Shown here: in pieces, positions 50,447-61,221 of the stretch
Numbering within the stretch: position 1 is the first letter of the stretch
Layout: the number at the start of each line of letters is the position of its first letter
NCBI GenBank assembly: GCA_963756025.1
Contig: CAVWMF010000006.1
Location: 248,001 to 312,000 of the forward strand
DNA length: 64,000 nt
DNA from: Bog-473 sp963756025
Lineage (GTDB): Bacteria; Actinomycetota; Acidimicrobiia; Acidimicrobiales; RAAP-2
Direction: 5' to 3'
The notes under the pieces: generated by a model
Told to the model about the DNA's origin: nothing
Seen by the model: the letters and a program-made list of their open reading frames with translations, nothing else
The model's database searches: none
Position numbers and translations under genes: made by a program

Positions 50447-51742
50447 ATGCGCACCGAAGATCTGATTCTGGTCAGCGTGGACGACCACGTCATTGAGCCT
50501 CGGGGCATGTTCGACGGGCGGCTGCCGGCCAAGTACCAGGACAAGGCGCCGAAGCTGGTGCGGCGCCCGGACGGGACCGACTACTGGCAGTACGACGGCA
50601 ACGAGATCCCCAACGTCGGCCTCAACGCCGTCGTCGGACGCCCACCCGAAGAGTACGGAATCGAGCCGACCTCGCTCGACGATATGCGTGCCGGCTGCTA
50701 CGACGTCCACGAGCGGGTACGGGACATGTCCGTCAACGGGGTGCTCGGTTCCATGTGCTTCCCCTCCTTCCCCCAGTTCTGCGGGCAGCTGTTCGCCCGC
50801 CGGGAGGACAAGGACGAGGCGCTGGCCATGGTGCGGGCCTACAACGACTGGCACATCGACGGCTGGTGCGGGGCCGAGCCGGGACGGTTCATCCCGCTGT
50901 CCATTCCCGGCCATCTGGGACCCCGAGCTCGCCGCAGCCGAGGTGCGCCGGGTGGCCGCGAAGGGCTGTCATGCCGTGACCTTCTCCGAGAATCCCGAGA
51001 AGCTGGGATGGCCGTCACTGCACAACAGCCACTGGGACCCGTTCTGGGAGGCCTGCGCCGACGAGGGCACCGTCGTGTGCATGCACCTCGGATCGTCGTC
51101 GCAGCTGCTGGTCACCTCGGCCGAGGCGCCGATCGACGTGATGATCAGCCTGCAGCCGATCAACATGGTGCAGGCCGCCGCCGATCTGCTGTGGTCACCC
51201 ATCCTGCGCAAGTACAAGGACCTCCGCTTCGCCCTGTCCGAAGGCGGCATCGGGTGGATCCCCTACGCGCTCGAGCGCATCGACTACGTCTACCAGCACC
51301 ACCACAAGTGGACCGGGCAGGACTTCGGGGACATGCTGCCGAGCCAGCTGTTCAAGGAGCGGATCATCACGTGCTTCATCGACGACGCGTTCGGCGTCGA
51401 CAACCGGCGGTACCTGAACATCGACAACATCACCTGGGAGTGCGACTACCCGCACTCGGACTCGACCTGGCCGACCTCGCCCGAAGCTGCGATGAAGTAC
51501 CTGGCCGACGTGCCCGACGAGGAGATCGACAAGATCACCCACCTCAACGCCATGCGGCACTTCCAGCTTCGACCCCTTCAGCATCCGCCCCCGGGAAAGT
51601 GCACGGTCGGCGCGCTGCGGGCCGAGGCGTCCGACGTCGACATCTCGCTCGTCTCGCGAGCCAGGGGCCAAACGGCTGTCGGAGAGAGCGGCATCGTGGA
51701 CCTGATCGATCATCGACCCAGGCACTCAGCGCCGACGACTGA
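50447..51742 (+). CDS. Amidohydrolase-family metal-dependent hydrolase/decarboxylase, frameshifted
   Basis: The protein starts MRTEDLILVSVDDHVIEPRG and continues as a TIM barrel of about 430 residues with VVCMHLGSSSQLLVTSAEAP, SEGGIGWIPYALERIDYVYQ and TWECDYPHSDSTWPTSPEAA. It is most like the gene at 710. The frame shifts near 50915, again near 51565 and 51595, and near 51710, which gives an end at TGA 51740-51742, 6 bp before the next ATG. GGGGAGG precedes the start. It heads an operon with a crotonase and carries one of the three TGACAC operator motifs upstream. A decarboxylase or C-C hydrolase role is inferred from the family. Confidence 0.82.
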   Translation: MRTEDLILVSVDDHVIEPRGMFDGRLPAKYQDKAPKLVRRPDGTDYWQYDGNEIPNVGLNAVVGRPPEEYGIEPTSLDDMRAGCYDVHERVRDMSVNGVLGSMCFPSFPQFCGQLFARREDKDEALAMVRAYNDWHIDGWCGAEPGRFIPLSIPGHLGPRARRSRGAPGGREGLSCRDLLRESREAGMAVTAQQPLGPVLGGLRRRGHRRVHAPRIVVAAAGHLGRGADRRDDQPAADQHGAGRRRSAVVTHPAQVQGPPLRPVRRRHRVDPLRARAHRLRLPAPPQVDRAGLRGHAAEPAVQGADHHVLHRRRVRRRQPAVPEHRQHHLGVRLPALGLDLADLARSCDEVPGRRARRGDRQDHPPQRHAALPASTPSASAPGKVHGRRAAGRGVRRRHLARLASQGPNGCRRERHRGPDRSSTQALSADD

Positions 51743-51748
51743 CAACCG

Positions 51749-52562
51749 ATGTCCATCGACTACGTCGCCGGCGACGACCACATCGTGACGATCACCATCA
51801 ACCGCCCCGAAGCGCGCAACTCGATCGACATGGAGCACTTCTTCCGGCTCCGGTCGGCCTGGGAGCGCTTCGGCGCGGACGACGACGCCTACGTCGCCAT
51901 CATCACCGGGGTGGGCCAGGACTTCTGCGTCGGTGCGGACCTCAAGACCTACATCCCCCAGAGTGACCGAGCTCCAGAAGAAGATCGACGCGGGGGAGGC
52001 GGCCGAAATCGGCGGCTACCAGCTCGACGACGGCATCAAAGCCGTGCTGCGCGGCATCAAGCTCTACAAGCCGATCATCGCCGCCATCAACGGGAACTGC
52101 GTCGCCGGCGGCATGGAGATGCTCGGGCGGCTGCGACCTCCGGGTGGCGAGTGACACCGCCACGGTTCGGCGTCATGGAGCCCAAGCGCGGCCTTTTCGC
52201 CGGTGGGGGGACGACCGTCCGCCTGCCCCGGCAGGTCCCGTACCCCGCCGCGATGGAGCTCCTGCTCTGCGCCGACCGGGTGTCGGCCCAACGGGCCTAC
52301 GAGATGGGTCTCCTCAACGAGGTGTGCCGCCCCGCCGACCTGATGGAGCGGGCCTACGACTATGCCTACCGGATCACGGCGAACGGCCCCTTCGCCGTCC
52401 GCAAGACCAAGGAGTCGGTGCTGCGCGGGCTGGCCACCGACATGGAGGAGGCCTACCGGATCGAGTCGAGATCTTCGGACCAGGTCTTCTCGAGCGAGGA
52501 CGCCAAGGAGGGCCCCAGGGCCTTCGCCGAGAAGCGCACCCCCCGAGTGGAAGAACCGCTGA
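51749..52562 (+). CDS. Enoyl-CoA hydratase/isomerase (crotonase), several frameshifts
   Basis: The start MSIDYVAGDDHIVTITINRP and EARNSIDMEHFFRL, DFCVGADLKTYIP, IIAAINGNCVAGGMEML, MEPKRGLFAGGGTTVRLPRQ and ANGPFAVRKTKESVLRGLAT are standard crotonase blocks. As in the paralogue at 39694, the second Glu is in a GLFAGGG context. Frameshifts near 51960, 52130, 52160 and 52540 are needed, and the last restores the family C-terminus (AEKRTPEWKNR) with a TGA ending at 52562. It lies 6 bp after the amidohydrolase stop and converges with rlmN. Confidence 0.8.
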
Positions 52563-52577
52563 GAGCTGAAGCGGCGC

Positions 52578-53605
52578 CTACGATTCCGCGCGCCGACCCC
52601 GGGTGACCGAGGCGGCCAATTGTCCGCAGGCGGCGTCGATCTCGGCGCCCCGGGTCATGCGCACCGTGGCGTTGACGCCGAGGGTCTCGAGCTGGTCCCG
52701 GAACTCGCGCACCCGGCGGGCCGTGCTGCCCCGCACGGCATAGCCCGGGGTGGGATTCAAGGGGATCAGATTGACGTGGGCGCCCAGAGGACGGGCGAAA
52801 TGCGCCAATTCGACCGCATCGGAGCCCTGGTCGTTGACGTCATGGATCATGGCCCACTCGATCGAGAGGCGGCGATGCGTCGCTTCGACATAATCGGCGC
52901 ACGCCGCGGCGAGGACCGCCAGCGGATAGCGCCGGTTGAGGGGGACGAGGATGTCGCGCTTCTCGTCGTTCGCCGCGTGCAGCGAGACCGCCAGGTTGAC
53001 CGGAAGCGATTCGGCCGCCAGGCGGTGAATGCCGGGGACGACCCCGACGGTGGACAGCGTCAGATGGCGGGCGGACAGCCCCATGTCGCCGTGCAGCCGG
53101 GTCACCGCACTCCACACCCGGTCGTAGTTCGCCAGCGGCTCGCCCATGCCCATGAAGACCACGTTGGAGAGGCGCCGGGGACGGGCCGCCCTCATGGCCT
53201 CGGCCACCTGCTCGACGATCTCCCCCGCGCTGAGTTGGCGCTGGAACCCTGCTTGGCCGGTGGCGCAGAACTGGCACGCCATGGCACAACCGGCCTGGGT
53301 GGAGACGCACACGGTGACCCGGTCGGGATAGTGCATCAGGACGGTCTCGACCTGCGCGCCGTCATGGAGCGCCCACAGCCACTTGACGGTCTGGCCGTCG
53401 TCGGCGGAGCGCCGTGAGACCTCCTCGAGGGCGGGCGGCAGCGCCTCGGCCAGCATGGCGCGCAGCGGAGCGGGAGATCGGTCATCTCCTCGGGCCGCAG
53501 CACCCGGGCGTGGAGGCCCTCCCACACCTGGCGGGAGCGGAACGCGGGCTCCCCCTCGAGGAGGTGCTCGAGCTCCTCGCGCTGTAGGTCGTAGGGAGCC
53601 ACCAC
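52578..53605 (-). CDS. rlmN: 23S rRNA (adenine-C2)-methyltransferase RlmN, one frameshift
   Basis: This radical-SAM enzyme of about 342 residues methylates C2 of A2503 in 23S rRNA and A37 in some tRNAs. The cluster motif is CAMACQFCATG, with VCVSTQAGCA before it, GMGEPLANYDRV, STVGVVPGIHRLA, the helper Cys region and the C-terminal GVNATVRMTRGAEIDAACGQ. The start is GTG 53605 (VVAPYDLQREELEHLL); one base is missing near 53475 between EEMTDLP and the rest. Because rlmN is a conserved single-copy gene, this indel is more likely a sequence error than inactivation. It is unrelated in function to the flanking catabolic genes. Confidence 0.92.
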
Positions 53606-53631
53606 CCGCCCCAGGCTAAGGCACGACCGCC

Positions 53632-54776
53632 TCAGTCCCGGCCGAGGATCACCGTGCCTGCCGCGCTGAACCACCCGCTCGTGCCGTTCACGCAGGCCAA
53701 ACGGGCGTCGGGCACCTGGCGCTCGCCGCATTCACCCCGTAGCTGCCTGACCGCCTCGATGAGAAGGAAGATCCCCCGCATCCCGGGCTGGCAGGCGGAA
53801 AGGCCGCCTCCGTCGGTGTTGGTGGGGAGTGCCCCGCCGACGCGCAAGCGGCCGTCCTCGACGAAGGCGCCACCCTCGCCCTTCTTGCAAAAGCCCAGGC
53901 CCTCCAGCGTCAGGATGACCATGGGCGTGAAGGCGTCGTAGACCTGCGCCGTGTCGATGTCGTCCGGCGTGACGCCGGCCCGGGCGAAGGCCAGTTTCCC
54001 CGACCGCACGCAGGGCGACTCGGTGAAGTCGTCCCACTCGCTCATCGTCGTGTGCGAAATGGCCTCCCCGGTGCCGAGCACCCAGACCGGCGCCTTGGCA
54101 CAATCACGGGCCCGCTCCTCACTGGTGAGGACGATGGCGCCGCCACCGTCGGAGCGGATGCAGCAGTGCAGCTTGGTCAGAGGATCCCAGACCATGGGCG
54201 CATCGACGACGTCGTCGATGGTGATGGGATCGCGGTAGTACGCGTCGGGATTGAAGCCCGCGTTGTACCGGGTCGACACCGCCACCTCGGCCAGCTGCTC
54301 AATGGTGGTCCCGAACTCATGCATGTGACGGCGGGCCACCATGGCGTAGTGCGAGCCCACCGGATGCCCGAACGGAGCCGCGAACTGGACGGGCCACGCG
54401 TCCCGAAGGAGAGGTTGGCCATCCGGAGCTTCTTCTTCAGGTCGGCCCGCTGGGTCGATCCGTACGTCAGGACCACCACCTCGACCAGGCCCTGCGCGAT
54501 GGCGGCGGCGGCGTGTTCGACCATGAATTCCCAGACGCTGCCACCGTGAGCGGTCGAGTCGACCCAGTTCGGTCGCAGGCCGAGGTATTCCGCCAGCTCC
54601 ACCGGTGGCAACGTGCCGGTCACCGACATGAACCCGTCGACCTCGGATTTGTCGATACCGGCATCGGCCAGTGCCCGCTTCGTTCCCTGGAAGTTCAGCT
54701 GGAATGCCGTCTTGTCGTCGACCCGGCCGCAGTCGGACGTGGCGGCTCCGACGATGGCCACGCGGCGATGTGTCAT
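53632..54776 (-). CDS. Thiolase-fold Ltp2-like aldolase, one frameshift
   Basis: The protein of about 381 residues starts MTHRRVAIVGAATSDCGRVD and includes VDSTAHGGSVWEFMVEHAAA, HYAMVARRHMHEFGTTIEQL, AQVYDAFTPMVILTLEGLGF, TNTDGGGLSACQPGMRGIFL. The nucleophilic Cys loop is absent and the NEAF motif is YDAF, as in the Ltp2-like protein at 19571, its closest relative here. No DUF35 partner is adjacent. The frame changes near 54405. ATG 54776 has GGGGAG upstream. An aldolase working with one of the DUF35 proteins elsewhere in the window is a reasonable guess. Confidence 0.82.
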
Positions 54777-54984
54777 GACACTCCCCTTCTCCGGCGTCGT
54801 GAGGCCGAGGCGAACTGGCGAACTGTACCTTGACCTGGCCCCACAGCCGATCGAGGCGCTGTTGGGTAAGGGTTGTGAAGACGTTCGGCTGGCATAGATC
54901 CGTCGGACGTTCATACTTTCCAGGAATCTGGTCTCACGGAAGCGCATGAGGGCAATTCCGTTGTGAGAATCAAGGGGCTGGCCT
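54777..54984. other. Intergenic region between divergent genes
   Basis: These 208 bp separate the Ltp2-like gene (minus) and a membrane protein gene (plus). No ORF, strong palindrome or RNA gene is recognisable apart from the ribosome site for the minus gene. Confidence 0.4.
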
Positions 54985-56542
54985 GTGCGCAATCCGAAGA
55001 GGAGCACCGACGCCCCTTCGGGTGGAAGAGCGACGCTGACTTCGTGGTTGGATCGCCCACTCTCGAAGACGCTCTGTGCACTCGGCTGGCTGTTGGCCAC
55101 CGCCGTCTTCATCGGCCTTGTTCGCATTCTGGGCGGACCGTCCGAGGGGGATGCCGCCGAATCCCTCTACTCAACGTGGGCGATCGCCCACGGACATTTG
55201 TCGTGCGCCTATCCTCCGGCCTCGACATATTCCTTCCCGGGTATCGCCCATCCCGGGCCGTTCATTGCGCCGTTGTGGCCGCTGGTCTCGGGAGCATTCG
55301 GCGCCATAACCAGGATCGGCCACAGCGTCCCGTTCCCGTCGTCGGCAGCGCTCGGCCCCCACTGCTCGACGGCGTCGGTTGCGATGTACAAGTGGTCATT
55401 CGTATCCAGCTCCGCCCTGAACTCGGTCCGCCTGGGGTACCTGAGTTGGCTATTCCTCATGGCCGGTGTCGTCGCGATGCTGCGGACTTCAGGCCGCGGG
55501 CGCTGTGGTTGGGAGCCGATGACCCTCGTCCTCATCGCGTGTGTCCCTGCCGTGTGGATGCCGCTCATCCAGTTCTTCCACCCTCAGGATATCGTCGCCA
55601 TGGGGTTAGCCCTCTGTGGTCTCGCTTGCGCCCGGCGGGGTTGGTGGGTATGGGCCGGCATATTCATCGCACTGGCGATCACCGCCCAACAGTTCGCCCT
55701 TTTGGTCTTTGCGCCTCTCCTCGTCGTGGCGCCATCTCATCGCAGGCTGACGTTCCCCAAGGCGACGATCGCCACCGGCGCACTGGTTGTTTTGCCGTTT
55801 CTCGTGACAGCAGGCAGACGCTCATTTGGGCCTGTCCTGTTCGGCTCGGGCAACACGGCAGGGTTCGGAGGATCACTGGCTGTGGGAATTGCACCTCCAC
55901 GGTGCGCCGCTCCTCCTCGCCTCCCGGGTTCTGCCCATCGTCATATCTGTGGTGCTGGCAAGCTGGGTGGCCCGACGTCTGGGGCCGGCAGCGCTCGAAC
56001 CCGTGCCGCTGATCGCACTCATTGCGGTGTCGCTCAGTCTGCGACTCGTCTTCGAACAGAATTTCATGGGGTACTACTTCATGGCGCTGGCCGTCTCGCT
56101 CGTCCTGCTCGATGTTGTCTGCGGCCGCATCCGTGGGCAGCTGGTCGCCTGGCTGGCCGTGATGACCCTCGCCTTCAACCCGATCCCCTGGGGTCTCACC
56201 TCGAACGGGTCGTGGTGGGGACTCGAAGCGCGAGAGGATCTTCCTCTCGTCTTCATGACAGTGGCCTTGTTGCTCATCATTGCAGACGTCGTGCGTCATC
56301 GGATTCGTTGGTATCTGGTCACTTGGTTCGTTCTCATCGTCCTGGCCTTCTCCAACGTGCCCCCATGGGCAACCACACCCCTCCGGCACGCGATTCCGAA
56401 GGTAATCTGGCAGATCGTCCTCGTCGCCACCGGGGCCGCTCTCGCCACGGCCCCTCTCCTCTCTTCTATGCGCAATCGATCTGAGACGCCGAATGACGGA
56501 CGACCTGTCCTCGACAATGACCATCTGATCTCGGTCCGATAG
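54985..56542 (+). CDS. Polytopic membrane protein, GT-C glycosyltransferase-like, one frameshift
   Basis: This multi-pass membrane protein of about 518 residues has hydrophobic segments such as TLCALGWLLATAVFIGLVRI, LSWLFLMAGVVAMLRT, LVLIACVPAVWMPLIQFF, AGIFIALAITAQQFALLVFA and, after a frameshift near 55860, VLPIVISVVLASWVARRLG and MALAVSLVLLDVVCGRI. The arrangement with an early acidic loop (GGPSEGDAAESLY) resembles GT39/GT87-type polyprenyl-phosphate-sugar transferases, but I see no decisive motif. It may act in cell-wall or lipid glycosylation. Its base composition is somewhat less GC-rich than that of the catabolic genes. The start is GTG 54985. Confidence 0.65.
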
Positions 56543-56648
56543 GGCGGACGCCCCGTCCGGTACCGTAACGGTGCGAGGGGTTGTAGAGGTTTGGCCGACT
56601 GACCTGGCCCTCACCCTCGTGCTGACAGACCGACGACGAGGAGCGCCC

Positions 56649-57490
56649 ATGCCGAGCACCACCGAGACACCGGCCGGCGACGACGTGCTCCGGCATGTTC
56701 GAGGACGGGGTGGCCCGGATCACGCTCAACCGGCCCGATGCGGGAAACGCGATGACGAGCGCCATGCGGGACCAGATCGGCGAGTGGGTCCAGGACGCGT
56801 CGGCCGACCTCGACGTCCGCGTGGTGGTCATCACCGGCGCGGGGGACAGGGCGTTCTGCACCGGGGCCGACCTGCGCGGCGGGCGTGCCGCACGACGCCC
56901 CCGACCCGAGGGGGCGCCGGACACGGTCGTGGGCGACGGGGCGAGAACCATTCGCAACGGTTGGCAGCGGCTCGTGGGCTCCATCCTCGACTGCGAGAAA
57001 CCGGTCATCGCCGGGGTCAACGGAACGGCGGCCGGCGGCGGCATGCATCTGGCGCTCGCCTGCGATCTGGTGGTGGCGGCCGAGGAGTCGAAGTTCATCG
57101 AGATCTTCGTCCGGCGGGGCATCGCCCCCGACGGCGGCGGTGCGTGGCTGCTCGCCCGCCTGGTGGGCATCCAAAAGGCCAAGGAGCTGTTCTTCTTCGG
57201 TGACGACGTCCCGGCCGCCGAGGCATATCGACTGGGTCTGGTGAATCGAGTCGTCCCCCGGGCCGAACTCGACGACACCCTCCAACAGCTCGCCACCCGA
57301 TTGGCCAACGGGCCGACCAAGGCCATCGGCAGTGGCCAAATGGCTGACCAATCGATCGCTCGACGTCGACCGGGCGACGGCATTCCAGGACGAGGCCATG
57401 GCGCAGGAACTCGTCACCCACACCCTGGACTCCAAGGAGGGCTTCGCCAGTTTCCTCGAGCGGCGTCCTTCCGAATTCAAGGGCTGGTAG
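56649..57490 (+). CDS. Enoyl-CoA hydratase/isomerase (crotonase), two frameshifts
   Basis: Crotonase blocks are VARITLNRPDAGNAMTSAMR, AFCTGADLRGG, GVNGTAAGGGMHLALACDLV and RRGIAPDGGGAWLLARLVG. The second catalytic position is again Gly-rich (PDGGG). GAGGAG precedes ATG 56649 (MPSTTETPAGDDVL); one extra base near 56692 then leads into MFEDGVARI. Near 57340 a further indel yields the C-terminus QELVTHTLDSKEGFASFLER ending in TAG at 57488-57490. Alternatively the start is ATG 56695. It is an orphan beside membrane genes, and its pathway role is uncertain. Confidence 0.8.
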
Positions 57491-57495
57491 CACCC

Positions 57496-58261
57496 TCAGC
57501 CGGGAGCGCCGTCGTCGACGTCGAATGCCGGAGACGCCCGTCGGCGAAGAGGTGGTGGTGGCGATCCGGCGCCGGTCGACGATGTGGTGCTCCCGACGGT
57601 CGAGGTCGTGGTCGACGAGGGCGAGGTCGTCGCTGTTGACGACGAGGTCGAGGTGGTGGTGGTCGTCGTCGGTGGCGGCAACGTCGTTGCCGGGGTCTCG
57701 AAGATCTTCTCGACGGTGGTGCCCCCTCCCGCATGACCGAAGATGTCGGCCAAGCGGTCGCCCGGCAATGAGCTCGACAACGGTGACGAAGAGGAGGGAG
57801 ACCACGAAGACCACGACGACGACGACCGACAATCTGTGGCCACGGAAGGGTTGTCCGGGGCGCCGGCCGAGGAGCAGGAACGGATGTCTGGCGTTCGCTC
57901 GTCTCCACGGATCCGATCGTGGCGCGTGACTCCTCCACCGCTCCATCTATCGCGGCAGCACTGGTCGCCGTCTCTTCGTGCACCGCCGATTCGGGGGACG
58001 GCCGGAACTGGTGACGCCGGAGGTCTTCGTTCCTCCCAAACGACGCAGCATGGCGTTGTCGGGCACGCGGACCACGACCTGTTTGACCGCCTTGTTGGTG
58101 CGCTCGATCGACTGGAAGACCAGAGCCGTCCCGGTCGTCGCCGCAATGGAGCCGATCGCCACCCCGACGATGGTCCCCTTCACCCCGAAGATGGAGGCGA
58201 TGACGGCCGACAACACCGCCCCCGCCGCGGAAGCCGCGATCTGACGGTAGGAGAACTTCAC
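57496..58261 (-). CDS. Small membrane protein with Thr/Ser-rich tail, frameshifted
   Basis: The N-terminal part (GTG 58261) has two Gly/Ala-rich hydrophobic helices, AASAAGAVLSAVIASIFGVK and GTIVGVAIGSIAATTGTALV. After frameshifts near 57995, 57850 and 57745 a third hydrophobic helix, VVVVVVFVVSLLFVTVVELI, is followed by a 40-residue tail of mostly Thr, Ser and Pro (PPPTTTTTTSTSSSTATTSP). I do not recognise a family. The layout suggests a surface-anchored protein whose Thr/Ser tail lies outside the membrane and may be O-glycosylated. Coding status rests on the coherent hydrophobic pattern across frames, so confidence is moderate. Confidence 0.5.
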
Positions 58262-58524
58262 AGCGAGCCCCGCTCTTGACCGACCTTAGTGCATCCGGGG
58301 GTGCAGACCGGCAGTACACGAACTCCACCTTAGCGTCGACGATGAACCTCATCTTCCGAGCCGTGCCCAGGAGTTCTCATTCTTCACACAGAGCAGCCTG
58401 AGCTTCTCTTCAGGTCGGCAGACGAGGATGCAGCGATGCTCCTCAGCCCTCGATCGAGACGCGGCCTCGGTCGAAGCGCGGCAGTCTGAGCCTCGAGCCG
58501 CCGCGCTCCAGGGGTTACCTCGAG
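58262..58524. other. Intergenic region of divergent genes, start of acyltransferase unclear
   Basis: These 263 bp hold the promoters of the membrane protein (minus) and the acyltransferase (plus). An ATG at 58428 in another frame could be the true acyltransferase start if an indel near 58500 is assumed. Nothing else is recognised. Confidence 0.35.
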
Positions 58525-59676
58525 ATGTTCAACCTCTTCCGGGTGGTCGCCTGCCTGGCCGTCCTGGCCCAACACTCGTTCATCTGGGCCAACATGTCCG
58601 GCAATTTCGTGGGTTCGGGCTTCATCACGATGCTCCATCTGAGCCGGACGTGTTTCTTCTTCCTGACCGGCCTGGTCGTCTGCTACGCCCAGATCACCCA
58701 CCCCCGTTCGCTCGGCGGCTTCTGGAAACGCCGCTACTGGGAAATCGGGATCCCCTACTTGGCCTGGACCGGCATCTATCTCGTCTTCACGCTCATCACG
58801 GTGACTGCCTCGTGGAACGAAGTGGGAGCGTTCCTTCGCCACAATGTGCCTCTGGGCTACTCCCAGATGTATTTCGTGGCCGTCATCTTCCAGTTCTACC
58901 TTCTGTTTCCGCTTCTGCTGAAGCTCTTGCGCAAGACCCGCCACCACGGAATCGTCATGGCAGCAAGTCTCGCGCTGGCACTCGCTTTCAGCCTTCTCGA
59001 GCGCTACCACGCCCAACTCGCCCCAGCGAGCGATGTCACCCACGCCATCAATTCCTTCTTGCCGATAAGCCGGGACTTCCTCACCTATCAGGAGTTCTTC
59101 GTCGCCGGCATGCTGGTGGCACTCCACCTGGAGCAGGTGCTCCGCTTCGTCGCCCGGCGCTACCGGCAGATCCTGATCGTGACCGCAGGGGTCGGGGCCC
59201 TCCAGGTGGCGTGGTACATGATCTCGGTGTGGTCGGGAAGCTCCATCGCGCAGGCTTCGGATATCTACCAACCCTCGGCGACGGTGTGGTGTTTCGCCGC
59301 GATCGCCGGCCTCTTCACCCTCAGCTGGTGGTGGGATCAGCGGGCGCCGCCCGCGACTCGGAACGACCGCACTCCCTGGCCGGATTGACAGGCGGAGTCT
59401 TCTTCGCACACACCCTCTTCATCAGCCTCATCCGCTCCGCGCTCGATGCGACAGGGCTGAGAACAGACCTCCCGTGGGAGGCGATCGTCGCCATCCTCTT
59501 CGTGGCAACGGTGAGCGTGACGGCGACCTTCATCGCACTCGTGCTCCGTACTCCGTTGCGTTGGGTACTGGGTGGGCCGGTGCGGTCCCACAAAGGGCTT
59601 CGTACGAACCGCTCCTCCGAGAGTCGCCACCGCACAACGGTCAGTCAAACGGCCATGGCACGAGACCCCTCGATAG
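58525..59676 (+). CDS. Acyltransferase-3 family membrane protein, frameshifted near the end
   Basis: The start EMFNLFRVVACLAVLAQHSF with the catalytic-type His, followed by TCFFFLTGLVVCYAQITHPR, FWKRRYWEIGIPYLAWTGIY, FQFYLLFPLLLKLL and EFFVAGMLVALHLEQVLRF, gives the ~10-helix pattern of acyltransferase-3 proteins that O-acylate surface sugars or lipids. The frame changes near 59380, then GVFFAHTLFISLIRSALDAT and IVAILFVATVSVTATFIALV form the last helices. No stop fits in that frame before the next gene; a further indel would give TAG at 59674-59676, so the end is approximate. ATG 58525 may not be the true start. Confidence 0.7.
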
Positions 59677-59715
59677 TGTCTCCGTCGGAATGCGGCAACC
59701 GAACGGAGGGTACGG

Positions 59716-60217
59716 ATGAGCATGGCGGTCGTCGTGGGAAACCCCAAGGCCAACTCCAGGACACTCGGTGGCCCAGGGGGTGGCGGACGCACTCTCGACG
59801 CGGCTCGACCTCCCACCGGACCGGTTGGTGCTCGACCTGGCCGACGTGGCGACCGAGCTGTTCGCGCCGGAGTCGCAGCGGGTGAACGACCTCTTGTCGG
59901 CGGTTGCCGCATCCCAGATCATCGTCGTGGCCTCACCCACCTTCAAGGCCACCTACACGGGGCTCTTGAAGTCCTTCTTCGACCGCTACTCCGCCAACGC
60001 CCTCCACTCGGCCGTGGCCGTCGGCGTGATGACGGGTGCCGCACCGATTCACGCCCTCGCCGTCGAGGTGCACCTCCGCCCCTTGCTGGTCGAACTCGGC
60101 GCCAGCACTCCGACAAGGGGCCTGTACGTGACCGAGCAGCAGTTCGACGCACTCGAAGAGGCGATTGCCCCATGGGCCGATGCAGCGGCCCCGCTCATCG
60201 CGCGCCACCTCACCTGA
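59716..60217 (+). CDS. NADPH-dependent FMN reductase-like flavodoxin-fold protein, one frameshift
   Basis: The protein of about 166 residues starts MSMAVVVGNPKANSRTL, the phosphate loop of the NADPH-dependent FMN reductase family, and continues after a frameshift near 59765 with VAQGVADALSTRLDLPPDRL, IIVVASPTFKATYTGLLKSF and YSANALHSAVAVGVMTGAAP. The PTFKATYTGLLKSFFDR block is the signature for flavin binding in SsuE-type reductases. It provides reduced FMN to a monooxygenase or acts in redox stress; the partner is unknown. A ribosome site GGAGGG precedes ATG 59716. Confidence 0.8.
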
Positions 60218-60258
60218 TGCTCGGGACGCCAGCCACTTTCCCCTAGCCTCGCGTCCCC

Positions 60259-61221
60259 ATGACCCCGAAGCACCCGATGAGCGGCGAAGGCAATCCGGAA
60301 CGCACCGTTGATGACGGCTATGAGGTCTTCACCCGGGACCGATGGGCCGCGCTGGCCCGACGATCCGGCGCCGCGGTGTCGGATTCCGAAAGGCGCGACC
60401 TGGCAGCGACGGGCGAACCGATCTCGGTGGGGGAAGTGAAGGACGTCTACCTCCCCCTGGCGCAACTTCTTGCTCTGATCGCCCAGAACAACACGAGGCA
60501 CAACGAAGGATCGACGACTACCTGGGCGAGGAGCGCGTCACCGCTCCGTTCATCATCGGAATCGCCGGGGGCGTGGCGGTCGGCAAGAGCACGACGGCGA
60601 GGGTTCTCCAGGTCCTGCTTCGCCGGACAGGGACGACCGACCTCCTGACGACCGACGGATTCCTGTGGCCGAACGCCACACTCGAAGCTCGGGGGATCCT
60701 GGATCGCAAGGGATTTCCCGAGAGCTATGACCAGCGCCGGCTCGTCGAGACGCTCACGGCCATTCGGGCCGGAGAGCCGGAAGTGGCGACCCCCGTCTAT
60801 TCGCACCTCTCCTATGACATCGTCCCGGGCGAGTTCCAGATCATCCGGCAGCCGGACATCCTCATCGTCGAGGGTCTCAACGTCCTGCAGGCGAGCACAA
60901 AGGGGACCTCTCCCACCCACGGCAGTGTCGGACTCCTTCGACGTCTCGATCTACGTCGACGCGGCCGAAACTGACGTTGCACGCTGGTTCAGCGAGCGAC
61001 TGTCCGCCTTGCGCTCGGCACCGAACGAACCCGGCTCTTTCTTCCACGGCCTCGCATCGTTGTCAGAGAGCGAATTCACCGCCCTCGCCGAGCAGGTCTG
61101 GAATCAGGTCAATCTCGTCAATCTGCGCGAGAACATCGCACCCACCCGGGGTCGGGCCGACCTCATCGTCGAAAAAGGCGGCGATCACCTCGTCGATCGG
61201 GTTCTGCTCCGGCGTCCCTGA
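60259..61221 (+). CDS. coaA: Pantothenate kinase type I, two frameshifts
   Basis: This bacterial CoaA of about 321 residues catalyses the first step of CoA synthesis. YEVFTRDRWAALARRSGAAV and VYLPLAQLLALI lead to the Walker A loop IGIAGGVAVGKSTTARVLQ, then LLTTDGFLWPNATLEARGI, KGFPESYDQRRLVETL, ILIVEGLNVLQ and the C-terminal NLRENIAPTRGRADLIVEKG. Indels near 60510 and 60925 break the frame. Since coaA is normally essential, they are probably sequencing errors. The gene stands alone between the FMN reductase and a histidine kinase. A link to the high CoA demand of the catabolic genes is speculative. Confidence 0.9.

Noticed and set aside
54770..54781. GTGTCATGACAC palindrome over the start of the Ltp2-like gene
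   Set aside because: It contains TGACAC half-sites, but in everted orientation, and is explained by the codons Met-Thr-His; a regulatory role is not supported.
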